A stretch of 64,000 bases of DNA, from assembly GCF_002101395.1 (NCBI RefSeq), contig NZ_CP019706.1:2604001-2668000 (forward strand), written 5' to 3'. Positions 8,257-17,400 of the stretch are shown piece after piece (the stretch's first letter is position 1; every line of letters begins with the position of its first letter). Under the pieces are notes generated by a model that made no database searches, had not been told where the DNA came from, and saw only the letters and a program-made list of their open reading frames with translations. The DNA comes from Pantoea alhagi (GTDB taxonomy: Bacteria; Pseudomonadota; Gammaproteobacteria; Enterobacterales; Enterobacteriaceae). The position numbers and the translations under genes were made by a program.

Positions 8257-8991
8257 ATGGAAGGCTGGCAACGCGCTTTTGTCCTGCATGGGCGGCCCTG
8301 GAGCGAAACCAGCCTGATGCTGGATCTGTTTACCGAAAATCATGGTCGGGTGCGCGTTATTTCCAAAGGCGCGCGTTCCAAGCGCTCCCATCTCAAAGGC
8401 GCGCTACAGCCTTTCACGCCGCTGCTGGTTCGCTGGGGCGGTCGTGGTGAAGTCAAAACGCTGCGCAATGTAGAGGCGGTCTCACTGGCTTTGCCCTTAA
8501 GCGGCACTACCCTGTACTGCGGCCTGTATGTTAACGAGCTGGTTGCGCGCGTGCTGGAGCATGAAACCCCCTTTCCCGAACTCTTCTTTGATTATCTTCA
8601 CTGTATCCAGTCGCTGGCACAGGCCAACGGCAGCCCGGAACCGGCATTGCGTCAGTTTGAACTGGCGCTGCTCGGTCATTTAGGTTATGGCGTCGATTTT
8701 TTGCACTGTGCTGGCACAGGAGAAGAGATTGAAGATGGCATGACCTATAGCTATCGTGAAGAAAAAGGCTTTATCGCCAGCCTGGTCATTAATCAGCGCA
8801 GCTTTACCGGACGGCAGCTGCGCGCGCTCGCCGAGCGAGATTTTCCTGATGGCGATACGTTGCGAGCCGCAAAACGCTTTACGCGAATGGCGTTAAAACC
8901 CTGGCTGGGCGGCAAGCCATTAAAAAGCCAGGAACTGTTCCGCCAGTTTATTCCCAAAAAGCGTGCTGAAACACCGGATCGCCAGGAGTAA
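8257..8991 (+). CDS. recO: DNA repair protein RecO
   Basis: Recombination mediator that, with RecR, loads RecA on SSB-coated DNA and anneals strands. The N-terminal OB fold spans about residues 1-80 (GWQRAFVLHGRPWSETSLML), followed by a helical domain. Length is 244 against 242 in E. coli. The start MEGWQRAFVL matches the family start. It is the third gene of the rnc operon; the gap to pdxJ is 59 bases and has only short imperfect repeats. Confidence 0.96.
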   Translation: MEGWQRAFVLHGRPWSETSLMLDLFTENHGRVRVISKGARSKRSHLKGALQPFTPLLVRWGGRGEVKTLRNVEAVSLALPLSGTTLYCGLYVNELVARVLEHETPFPELFFDYLHCIQSLAQANGSPEPALRQFELALLGHLGYGVDFLHCAGTGEEIEDGMTYSYREEKGFIASLVINQRSFTGRQLRALAERDFPDGDTLRAAKRFTRMALKPWLGGKPLKSQELFRQFIPKKRAETPDRQE

Positions 8992-9050
8992 ATACAGCGA
9001 GCGCCAGCGCGTTTCGCTGCCTGAATAACCGCAACATTCTGAGGATTGTC

Positions 9051-9782
9051 ATGGCTGAGTTGTTATTAGGCGTCAATATTGATCATATCGCTACCGTGCG
9101 TAACGCCCGCGGCACCCAATATCCCGATCCGGTTCAGGCGGCTTTTGTTGCCGAGCAGGCAGGTGCCGACGGCATTACTGTGCATCTGCGTGAAGACCGC
9201 CGCCATATTACCGATCGTGACGTGCGTCTGCTGCGACAGACCATTGAAACGCGCATGAACCTGGAGATGGCGGTCACGGAAGAGATGTTAGCCATCGCCT
9301 GTGAGCTAAAACCGCATTTCTGCTGTCTGGTGCCGGAAAAGCGTCAGGAAGTGACCACCGAAGGTGGTCTGGACGTGGCAGGCCAGCTGGCGAACGTTAG
9401 CGCGGCGGTAGAGCGTCTGAGCGCGGCGGGCATTCTGGTTTCCCTGTTTATTGATGCCGACGAGCGACAGATTGATGCCGCTGTGGCGGCAGGCGCGCCT
9501 TATATCGAAATCCACACCGGCGCTTACGCCGAAGCGGAAGAGGGCAGCGCGCGTGATGCAGAACTGGCGCGGATTCGTCACGCGGCCAGCTATGCGGCGT
9601 CGAAAGGGTTGAAAGTCAACGCAGGCCATGGCTTAACCTACCATAACGTGCAGCCGATCGCCGCGCTGCCGGAAATGCATGAGTTGAATATTGGCCACGC
9701 TATTATTGGCCGTGCGCTGATGAGCGGCCTGGCGGATGCGGTAAAAGAGATGAAACAGCTGATGCGGGAAGCGCGCCGCTAA
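9051..9782 (+). CDS. pdxJ: Pyridoxine 5'-phosphate synthase PdxJ
   Basis: Condenses 1-deoxyxylulose 5-phosphate with aminoacetone 3-phosphate to form pyridoxine 5'-phosphate, the last ring-forming step of vitamin B6 synthesis. TIM-barrel protein of 243 residues starting MAELLLGVNIDHIATVRNAR, with the family motif NIDHIATVRNARGT. The late segment VNAGHGLTYHNVQP forms the phosphate-binding loop. Its TAA overlaps the acpS ATG by one base, so the two are translated together. Confidence 0.98.
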   Translation: MAELLLGVNIDHIATVRNARGTQYPDPVQAAFVAEQAGADGITVHLREDRRHITDRDVRLLRQTIETRMNLEMAVTEEMLAIACELKPHFCCLVPEKRQEVTTEGGLDVAGQLANVSAAVERLSAAGILVSLFIDADERQIDAAVAAGAPYIEIHTGAYAEAEEGSARDAELARIRHAASYAASKGLKVNAGHGLTYHNVQPIAALPEMHELNIGHAIIGRALMSGLADAVKEMKQLMREARR

Positions 9783-10162
9783 TGGCTATTCTTGGACTGG
9801 GCACCGATATTGTTGAGATTGAGCGCATCGAAGGGGTCATCAGCCGTTCGGGCGATCGCCTTGCGCGCCGCGTGCTGAGTGAAAACGAGTGGCAGCAGTA
9901 TCAGACGCACCAGCAGCCGGTGCGTTTTCTGGCTAAACGCTTTGCGGTAAAAGAAGCGGCGGCAAAAGCATTCGGCACCGGTATTCGCGGCGGCCTGGCG
10001 TTTAATCAGTTTGAAGTTTATAACGATGCGCTGGGTAAGCCGGAGCTACGCTTTTTTCAGCAGGCGGCCGAGCTGGCAACCCGGCTGGGGGTGCAAAATG
10101 TTCACGTCACGCTGGCTGATGAACGTCACTACGCCTGTGCAACGGTGATTATTGAAGGTTGA
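9782..10162 (+). CDS. acpS: Holo-acyl carrier protein synthase AcpS
   Basis: Transfers the 4'-phosphopantetheine arm of CoA to acyl carrier protein, activating fatty acid synthesis. 126 residues, as in E. coli. The two magnesium-binding motifs are present: GLGTDIVEIERIE at residues 5-17 and RFAVKEAAAKAFGTG at about 53-67. It starts one base inside the pdxJ stop. It converges with yfhL 12 bases further on. Confidence 0.98.
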   Translation: MAILGLGTDIVEIERIEGVISRSGDRLARRVLSENEWQQYQTHQQPVRFLAKRFAVKEAAAKAFGTGIRGGLAFNQFEVYNDALGKPELRFFQQAAELATRLGVQNVHVTLADERHYACATVIIEG

Positions 10163-10176
10163 GGCGGCAACGCCTC
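10161..10176. other. GCAA-loop hairpin shared by the acpS and yfhL ends
   Basis: GAGGCG-GCAA-CGCCTC forms a 6-bp stem with a GCAA tetraloop. It contains the end of the acpS stop codon and touches the yfhL stop codon from the other strand. No T-run follows on either strand, so it is a weak terminator at best. Confidence 0.4.
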
Positions 10177-10429
10177 ATACTGCGTGGTGGATCAGCACAA
10201 ATTTTTCCCACAGCTGCTCACGATTTTCCTGATGTGCCGGATCGCTCACGATAGTGTTATCGATCGGGCACACGCTCATGCAGGTCGGCGTATCGTAATG
10301 TCCTACGCACTCTGTGCAGAGCCAGGGATCAATCACGTAAATTTCATCGCCCATCGAAATCGCCTGGTTAGGACACTCCGGTTCGCACATATCGCAATTG
10401 ATGCATTTTTTAGTAATCAGTAACGCCAT
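10175..10429 (-). CDS. yfhL: Ferredoxin-like 4Fe-4S protein YfhL
   Basis: Small cytoplasmic ferredoxin with two 4Fe-4S motifs: CINCDMCEPECP near residues 9-20, and the second with an insertion, CTECVGHYDTPTCMSVCP at about 38-55, typical of the Allochromatium-type ferredoxins. 84 residues against 86 in E. coli. The electron partner is not known with certainty. It is convergent with acpS, whose stop is only 12 bases away, as in E. coli. Confidence 0.95.
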   Translation of the reverse strand: MALLITKKCINCDMCEPECPNQAISMGDEIYVIDPWLCTECVGHYDTPTCMSVCPIDNTIVSDPAHQENREQLWEKFVLIHHAV

Positions 10430-10488
10430 GATGCTCCCGGTCCTGCCTGAATAACGTAAAGCGTGGTCATTATACGCTCGCTAACAGC

Positions 10489-11328
10489 TCATACCAGTTT
10501 TTTTACCAGCGACTCGCTGTGACGAATATAGTCAGAGGCGCGTTCGGCGTCCTGCTGTACCAGCGCCATAAACAGCAGATCGGTCAGCGCCAGCTGGGCC
10601 GAGGTAGAGGAGATTGCGGCACTGCGCGTGCTCTGCTCCTCAGCCACGGTATATAAACAGTGGGTAGCGCACTGCTGCAGCGTATTTGGCGTAAAACCGG
10701 TAAAGGCCAGCACGTAAGCGCCCACGCGCACCGCCTCCTGCGCGGCGAGATTGATCTCACGTCGCTCTCCGCTATAAGAGATAGCCAACAGCAAATCCCC
10801 GGCGCGTAGCGCCTGTACGCTGGCCAGCAGAGCATGCATATCCTGTTCTGCTACCGCGCTGATGCCGATTTTCATTAACTTCCATGAAAAATCTTTCGCC
10901 ACCAGGCCTGATGCGCCCATGCCGACCAGCACAATGCGATCGGCGCGCTTGATAAGCGCCAGCGTTTCCAGCAGCTTATCTTCACTGTTGATATCCAGCG
11001 TAGCGCGAATAGCGGAAACCTTTTCCGTAAACAGCTTTTCACCCACAACCTTCAGCGGATCGCCGCTCAGAATATGGTTATGTACCGTAATTGACTCTTT
11101 GGCCTGTAGCGATGCGCTTAGCGCCAGCTTAAGCGCCGGAAAACCTTTATAGCCCAGCTTTTGCGCAAATTTAACTACGCTGGACTGACTCACACCCGCT
11201 TCCTGCGCCAGACGTGGCGAGCTGAGTTGACAGGCATGTGCGGGCTGCGCCAGAAGATAATCGGCCAGCCGACGCTCATTCAACGCCAGCCCGGAATAGA
11301 GTTGACGGATGCGTAACAGGGCACTCAT
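10489..11328 (-). CDS. yfhH: MurR/RpiR family transcriptional regulator YfhH
   Basis: The N-terminal helix-turn-helix of the RpiR type covers about residues 1-77 (LAQEAGVSQSSVVKFAQKLG), followed by a SIS sugar-phosphate-binding domain at about 125-255 (VLVGMGASGLVAKDFSWKL). Members repress sugar or amino-sugar genes and respond to sugar phosphates; the target of YfhH is not established. Length 279, close to E. coli (282). It lies between yfhL and pgpC and is divergent from pgpC with a 231-base gap. Confidence 0.93.
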   Translation of the reverse strand: MSALLRIRQLYSGLALNERRLADYLLAQPAHACQLSSPRLAQEAGVSQSSVVKFAQKLGYKGFPALKLALSASLQAKESITVHNHILSGDPLKVVGEKLFTEKVSAIRATLDINSEDKLLETLALIKRADRIVLVGMGASGLVAKDFSWKLMKIGISAVAEQDMHALLASVQALRAGDLLLAISYSGERREINLAAQEAVRVGAYVLAFTGFTPNTLQQCATHCLYTVAEEQSTRSAAISSTSAQLALTDLLFMALVQQDAERASDYIRHSESLVKKLV

Positions 11329-11559
11329 GGCAGACTCCTTCAGATTGATATTGCCAGCTAACAGAAGCAGGCCTGCACGCTGCCTTAGCTACTTACTTGC
11401 TGAAGAATAAGCATAAAGCATTGTTTATGTAATTTTATAACGCGGATCAAAGCTGAAGCCAAATTACATTGCAATAGCGCTGCCGTTAGTCAGCGATGGC
11501 TGCTACTGTCTACACTAATGAATGCTGAAGCAAAAGGTTTATCGAAGGAGAGCGGTGTA

Positions 11560-12195
11560 ATGGCGGATTCGCAACGACGGGTGGTATTTTTCGATCTGGA
11601 TGGCACCTTACATCAACAGGATATGTTTGGCACCTTTATGCGTTATCTGCTGTGGCGGCAACCGCTTAATTTGCTGTTGGTGGTACCGCTGCTGCCAGTG
11701 GTAGGTGCCGGTATGTTGCTAAAAGGACGTGCGGCGCGCTGGCCAATGAGCCTGCTGCTGTGGTCTATCACTTTTGGACACAGCGAGGCAGCGTTACAGC
11801 GTCGTGAGGAGAGTTTTGCCCGCTGGTTCCGTCAGCGGGTAGTGGCGTTTCCGGTGGTGCAGCAGCGATTGACCGATTATCTCAGCAGTGAGGATGCCGA
11901 TGTCTGGCTGATCACCGGGTCGCCGCAGCCGCTGGTGGAAAAAGTTTATTATGACTCTGCCTTTCTGCCGCGCGTAAAGCTAATCGCCAGTCAAATGAAG
12001 CGAGGCTGGGGCGGACGTATCCTCAGCCTGCGCTGCCTGGGGCATGAGAAAGTTGTGCAGCTGGAAGAGCAGATCGGCACGCCATTGCAGCTTTACAGCG
12101 GCTATAGCGACAGCAAGCAGGATAACCCGCTGCTCTATTTTTGCCAGCACCGCTGGCGCGTGACGCCGCATGGCGAACTGCAACAGCTGGAATAA
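11560..12195 (+). CDS. pgpC: Phosphatidylglycerophosphatase C (HAD family, PgpC/YfhB)
   Basis: Inner-membrane phosphatase that dephosphorylates phosphatidylglycerol phosphate in phospholipid synthesis. The HAD motif FFDLDGTLHQQDMF is at about residues 9-22, a hydrophobic stretch (PLNLLLVVPLLPVVGAGMLL) follows at about 34-53, and the second motif is LITGSPQPL. I chose ATG 11560 (MADSQRRVVFF) over the longer frame from 11518: it gives 211 residues as in E. coli and has AAGGAG at 11545-11550, nine bases upstream. Confidence 0.93.
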   Translation: MADSQRRVVFFDLDGTLHQQDMFGTFMRYLLWRQPLNLLLVVPLLPVVGAGMLLKGRAARWPMSLLLWSITFGHSEAALQRREESFARWFRQRVVAFPVVQQRLTDYLSSEDADVWLITGSPQPLVEKVYYDSAFLPRVKLIASQMKRGWGGRILSLRCLGHEKVVQLEEQIGTPLQLYSGYSDSKQDNPLLYFCQHRWRVTPHGELQQLE

Positions 12196-12196
12196 T

Positions 12197-12224
12197 TTGG
12201 TCTGCTAACAGGTTTGGTTATAAT
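12197..12224 (+). promoter_or_regulatory. Probable sigma-70 promoter of tadA
   Basis: A perfect TATAAT at 12219-12224 is preceded by TTGGTC at 12197-12202 with 16 bases between. It lies in the 59-base gap before tadA. The -35 box is only a partial match. Confidence 0.5.
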
Positions 12225-12254
12225 GCCAGCCGCATTTTTCCGCTGGAGAGTACT

Positions 12255-12764
12255 GTGAGCGAAACAAGTGATGAATACTGGATGCGCTATGCGTTACAGC
12301 TGGCGCATCGGGCGCGTGAGCAGGGCGAAGTTCCGGTGGGAGCGGTGCTGGTACAGCATGATCAGGTGATTGGCGAAGGCTGGAACCGACCAATCGAACA
12401 GCACGATCCTACAGCGCACGCTGAAATGATGGCGTTGCGTCAGGGAGGTAAAGTGCTGGAAAACTATCGCCTGCTGGATACCACGCTATACGTCACGCTG
12501 GAGCCATGCATCATGTGTGCGGGCGCGATTGTTCATAGCCGCATTGGCCGACTGGTCTTTGGTGCCAGAGATGAAAAAACCGGCGCGGCCGGGTCGCTGG
12601 TAGATATATTGGGGCATCCGGGCATGAACCACCAGGTCAGGGTGGAGCATGGCGTGCTGGCAGAGGAATGTGCCGCCACGCTCAGCGATTTTTTCCGCAT
12701 GCGCCGTGCACAAAAACGTGCGCAGCGGCAGGCGCTACGGGCGGCGCAGGCGAATCAGCCCTGA
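12255..12764 (+). CDS. tadA: tRNA-specific adenosine deaminase TadA
   Basis: Zinc deaminase that converts A34 of tRNA-Arg(ACG) to inosine; essential for decoding. Zinc and proton-shuttle residues are visible: HAE with His55 and Glu57, and PCIMC with Cys85 and Cys88. I chose the GTG at 12255 (VSETSDEYWM), which gives 169 residues, close to E. coli TadA (167), and has GGAGAG at 12245-12250. A longer frame from 12141 overlaps pgpC and has no homologous N-terminus. tadA converges with mltF, only 7 bases away, so any terminator must lie inside the opposite gene. Confidence 0.95.
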   Translation: MSETSDEYWMRYALQLAHRAREQGEVPVGAVLVQHDQVIGEGWNRPIEQHDPTAHAEMMALRQGGKVLENYRLLDTTLYVTLEPCIMCAGAIVHSRIGRLVFGARDEKTGAAGSLVDILGHPGMNHQVRVEHGVLAEECAATLSDFFRMRRAQKRAQRQALRAAQANQP

Positions 12765-12771
12765 GACCGCT

Positions 12772-14229
12772 CTAATTCATGGCGATATCGGGCGCAACGG
12801 CTGGATAACCTTCACCCAAAGCTGCTTCCGCCGCTTTACGCTGGGCCAGCTTTTTCTCCTGCTCCTGCAGATAGCCCACCAGGCTAAGCTGATACTTGCG
12901 GATATTTTCCACATAGTTATATGCTTCGTGACCGCGTGCATAGCCGTAGGTGGTCTGACTGTAGTAGCGTTTCTGGCTCAGCATTGGCAGCCGTAGCTTA
13001 ACGTCTGCCCAGCTGTCAGGATTGCCGCCCTGTTTTTCCGTCAGCTTGCGCACATCCAGCATATGCGCGTAACCCATATTATAGGCGGCCAGCGCAAACC
13101 AGATACGCTCATCCTCCGGCACGGTAGAGGGAACCTTTTCCATCATGCGTTGCAGATATTCACTGCCGCCGCGAATACTCTGTTCCGGATCGAGACGATC
13201 GTTCACCGCCAGGCTATCAGCGGTGTTGCGGGTCAGCATCATCAGGCCGCGCACGCCGGTTGGCGAGGTCGCCTGCGGATTCCAGTGCGACTCCTGATAA
13301 GAGATTGCCGCCAGCAGCTGCCAGTCTATTTCTTTCGCATAGCGTTCAAACAACGGGCGGATACCGGGCAGGGTATCGTCAATCGCGCGCAGGAAGGTAC
13401 GGGTATCCACATAGTCAAAAGCACCAACGTGCCCAAGATATTTCTCTTCCAGCCGCGCCATTGCGCCTTCCTCTTCCATCTGGCTAAAGAAGTCGAGCAT
13501 CGCCGCATAGAGGCTGTCATCTTCTTCACGCTGCATATACCAGGTGACAGGCTCTTCATCAGTAATATCAAACGCCACCGCCAGCTGCGGATGAATACGT
13601 TGCAGCAGGCCGATAGTTACGGAATCGCCGATGGTATAATCCAGCTCGCCATCCGCTACCGCCTCCAGTAGCGCTTTCGGTCCCTGATCGGTGGAGATCG
13701 CCCAGTCCAGATCGGGATACTGGTTCTCTTTGATATTGCGCAGCGTGGACATATAGGCGGAGCCGGAAGCGACCGTGAGCCGCCCCTTCAGGTTGCCAGG
13801 GTTTTTTGGGCGCGGCGTGCCGATGCGGTAAACCAGCTGCTGCGAGACGGAATAATAGCTGGGGCCGGTACGAAAGCGTGCCAGCCGTTCGCTGTTATAA
13901 ATCAGCCCCGCAGCCAGCATATCGGCATCCCCGTCATCAAGGTCATCGAACAGGTCGTTCAGGTTTTGCCGAACGGTAACCTGCAACGTCACCCCCAGAT
14001 AATCGGCGAATCGCTTCGCCAGCTCATAATCCATTCCGGCCGGTGCGTTATTGACGGTGTAGTAAGTCAGCGGAGAATTAATGGTACTAATTCGTAACAC
14101 TCCCCGCGATTTTATCTGCGCAATTTTATCCTGCGTCCCGCCGTACCACGGGATGGTTGGCCAAAGCGCTACTGCCAGCAGCACGGTGATCAACCCGATA
14201 AGCAGATAATTAATTTTCAGGCGTTTCAA
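12772..14229 (-). CDS. mltF: Membrane-bound lytic murein transglycosylase F
   Basis: Outer-membrane-associated enzyme that cleaves peptidoglycan with 1,6-anhydro product formation. An N-terminal hydrophobic segment (about residues 8-26) leads into a solute-binding-protein-like regulatory domain (about 40-265) and a C-terminal SLT domain with the catalytic Glu in ISYQESHWNPQATSPTGVRG. The start is TTG at 14229 (MKRLKINYLLIG), which aligns with the E. coli start; GAGAG precedes it. At 485 residues it is about 30 shorter than E. coli MltF, the difference being at the C-terminal tail. Divergent from purL. Confidence 0.95.
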   Translation of the reverse strand: MKRLKINYLLIGLITVLLAVALWPTIPWYGGTQDKIAQIKSRGVLRISTINSPLTYYTVNNAPAGMDYELAKRFADYLGVTLQVTVRQNLNDLFDDLDDGDADMLAAGLIYNSERLARFRTGPSYYSVSQQLVYRIGTPRPKNPGNLKGRLTVASGSAYMSTLRNIKENQYPDLDWAISTDQGPKALLEAVADGELDYTIGDSVTIGLLQRIHPQLAVAFDITDEEPVTWYMQREEDDSLYAAMLDFFSQMEEEGAMARLEEKYLGHVGAFDYVDTRTFLRAIDDTLPGIRPLFERYAKEIDWQLLAAISYQESHWNPQATSPTGVRGLMMLTRNTADSLAVNDRLDPEQSIRGGSEYLQRMMEKVPSTVPEDERIWFALAAYNMGYAHMLDVRKLTEKQGGNPDSWADVKLRLPMLSQKRYYSQTTYGYARGHEAYNYVENIRKYQLSLVGYLQEQEKKLAQRKAAEAALGEGYPAVAPDIAMN

Positions 14230-14392
14230 ATAGTTATCTCTCGGTGGCTCTAAGGCCTCTGTCTCTTTGGGCAGCGTTTGTTATCTATTAAATCCCAGAG
14301 CGTGGGGCATTTTGCGCAACAAAGCTGCACAGAGCAACTTTAATAGCAGGGATCGTGCAATTTTCAGGCTATTTCGCAGCGCGGAAATTTCA

Positions 14393-14431
14393 ACGCAAAC
14401 GGTTTCGTTACCGGCCCCGTTTCTTTATAAT
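14393..14431 (+). promoter_or_regulatory. purL promoter with PurR operator
   Basis: ACGCAAACGGTTTCGT at 14393-14408 matches the PurR box consensus (ACGCAAACGTTTGCGT type) and the known purL operator of E. coli. TATAAT at 14426-14431 is the -10 box; the operator covers the -35 position, so PurR with hypoxanthine or guanine would block polymerase binding. Confidence 0.85.
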
Positions 14432-14496
14432 ATCGCCCGTTTTCCCTGTTGCGCCCAAAGAAGCGCCCTCCGGCACTTCGAAGACGAGAGATCTTA

Positions 14497-17400
14497 ATGA
14501 TGGAAATTCTGCGTGGTTCGCCCGCTCTGTCGGCATTTCGTGTAAACAAACTGCTGACCCGTTTTCAGGACGCTCACCTGCCGGTGAGTGATATTTACGC
14601 CGAGTATGTCCATTTTGCCGATGTCAGCGCACCGCTGAACGCAGAAGAAAAATCCCGCCTGCAACGTCTGCTGAAATACGGTCCCTCTCTCGCCGAACAT
14701 GCGCCACAAGGGCGTCTGCTGCTGGTAACGCCCCGTCCGGGCACCATTTCTCCCTGGTCTTCCAAAGCCACCGATATTGCCCACAATTGTGATTTACCGC
14801 AGGTGCGCCGTCTTGAGCGCGGGCTGGCCTTTTATGTGCAGGCACCGCAGCTAACGGAAGCGCAGTGGCCGCAGCTGGCCGCGCTGTTGCATGATCGCAT
14901 GATGGAAACGGTGTTTAGCGAGCTACAGGAAGCGGAAAAACTCTTTGTGCAGCAACAGCCGCAGCCGCTGCAAAGCGTTGATATTCTGACGCAAGGGCGT
15001 GCCGCGCTGGAGACAGCTAATCAGAAGCTGGGCCTGGCGTTAGCCGATGATGAAATCGATTATCTGCTGGCCGCGTTTAAAAAACTGGGGCGCAACCCGA
15101 ACGATATCGAGCTTTATATGTTTGCTCAGGCTAACTCTGAACATTGCCGCCATAAAATTTTCAATGCGGACTGGGTGATCGATGGCGTATCGCAGCCGAA
15201 ATCCCTGTTCAGGATGATCAAAAACACCTTCGCCGCCACGCCAGACTATGTGCTGTCAGCCTATAAAGATAACGCGGCAGTGATGGAAGGCTCGGCGGTA
15301 GGGCGCTTCTATGCGGATGCGCAGCAGGGCGTTTACGATTTCCATCAGGAGCCGACCCATATTCTGATGAAGGTCGAGACCCATAACCATCCCACGGCGA
15401 TCTCGCCATGGCCGGGCGCGGCAACCGGCTCCGGCGGCGAAATTCGCGACGAAGGTGCCACCGGCCGGGGCGCTAAGCCAAAAGCGGGGCTGGTGGGCTT
15501 CTCGGTTTCTAACCTGCGTATTCCCGGCTTTGAACAGCCGTGGGAAGAAGATTTCGGTAAGCCGGATCGCATCGTTAGCGCGCTGGATATTATGACCGAA
15601 GGCCCGTTGGGCGGCGCGGCGTTCAATAATGAATTTGGTCGTCCGGCGCTGAACGGTTATTTCCGTACCTATGAAGAGCGCGTAAACAGCCATAACGGCA
15701 CCGAGCTGCGCGGCTACCATAAGCCAGTTATGTTGGCGGGCGGTATCGGTAATATCCGCGCCGATCACGTGCAGAAAGGCGAAATCACGGTTGGCGCGAA
15801 GCTGATCGTGCTGGGCGGGCCAGCGATGAATATTGGTCTGGGAGGCGGCGCGGCCTCATCGATGACTTCCGGCCAGTCCGACGCCGATCTCGATTTTGCA
15901 TCAGTACAGCGCGATAACCCGGAGATGGAGCGTCGCTGCCAGGAAGTTATTGACCGCTGCTGGCAGCTGGGCGAAGAAAACCCGATTCTGTTTATTCATG
16001 ATGTCGGCGCGGGCGGCCTGTCGAACGCCATGCCGGAGCTGGTCAGCGACGGTGGCCGCGGCGGGCGTTTCAACCTGCGTGATATTCTCAATGATGAGCC
16101 AGGCATGAGTCCGCTTGAAGTCTGGTGTAATGAATCGCAGGAGCGCTATGTGCTGGCGGTGGCGCCAGACAAACTGGCGCTGTTCGATCGGTTGTGTCAG
16201 CGTGAACGCGCTCCTTACGCGGTGATTGGCGAAGCGACGGAAGAGCAGCATTTAACCCTTTCCGATAGCCACTTCGACAATCAGCCGATCGACATGCCGC
16301 TGGACGTCCTGCTGGGCAAAACGCCGAAGATGACGCGCGACGTCAGCCGTCTGCAGGCGCAGGGAGAAGCGCTGTTACGCAATGGCATTACGCTGGAAGA
16401 GGCGGTTAAACGTGTTTTACATCTGCCGACCGTAGCGGAAAAAACCTTCCTGATTACCATTGGCGATCGCAGCGTGACCGGCATGGTGGCGCGCGATCAG
16501 ATGGTAGGGCCGTGGCAGATCCCGGTCGCTAACTGTGCGGTTACTACTGCCAGCCTCGACAGCTATCATGGTGAAGCTTTCTCTATTGGCGAACGTGCGC
16601 CGGTGGCACTGCTGGACTTTGCCGCCTCGGCCCGTCTGGCGGTGGGTGAGGCGTTGACTAACCTGGCGGCAACGGACATCGGCGCGCTGAAACGCGTGAA
16701 GCTCTCGGCTAACTGGATGGCCGCAGCCGGGCATCCGGGCGAAGATGCTGGCCTCTACGATGCGGTAAAAGCTATCGGCGAAGAGCTTTGTCCGGCGCTG
16801 GAGCTGACGATCCCGGTAGGGAAAGACTCAATGTCGATGAAAACCCGCTGGCAGCAGGAAAATGAACAGCGTGAAATGACCGCGCCGCTGTCGCTGGTGA
16901 TCACCGCTTTTGCCCGCGTGGAAGATGTGCGCCGCACGGTAACGCCGCAGCTGCAGACGGCGGAAGATAACGCGCTGCTGCTTATTGATTTGGGTAAAGG
17001 GCAAAATGCGCTGGGCGCAACCGCTCTGGCGCAGGTGTATCGTCAGCTGGGCGATAAACCGGCCGACGTGCGCGATGTTCAGCAGCTGGCTGGCTTTTTC
17101 AGTGCCATACAGGCGCTGGTGCAGGCGGGGAAACTGTTGGCTTATCATGACCGCTCTGACGGCGGCCTGCTGGTCACGCTGGCAGAGATGGCGTTTGCTG
17201 GCCACTGCGGGATCGAAGCGGATATTGCCACGCTGGGTGCGGATGCGCTGGCGGCGCTGTTTAATGAAGAGCTGGGCGCTGTGATTCAGGTCAGCGCGCA
17301 GGATCGCGCAGCGGTAGAAGCGCTGCTGAGCGAGCATGGCCTGAGCGATTGCGTTCACTATCTTGGCAAGGCGCTGCCGGGCGATCGTTTCGTGATCCAC

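Noticed and set aside
13063..13671. 202-codon plus-strand frame opposite mltF
   Set aside because: Antisense shadow of a well-recognised gene; Arg/His/Gln-rich composition typical of shadows.
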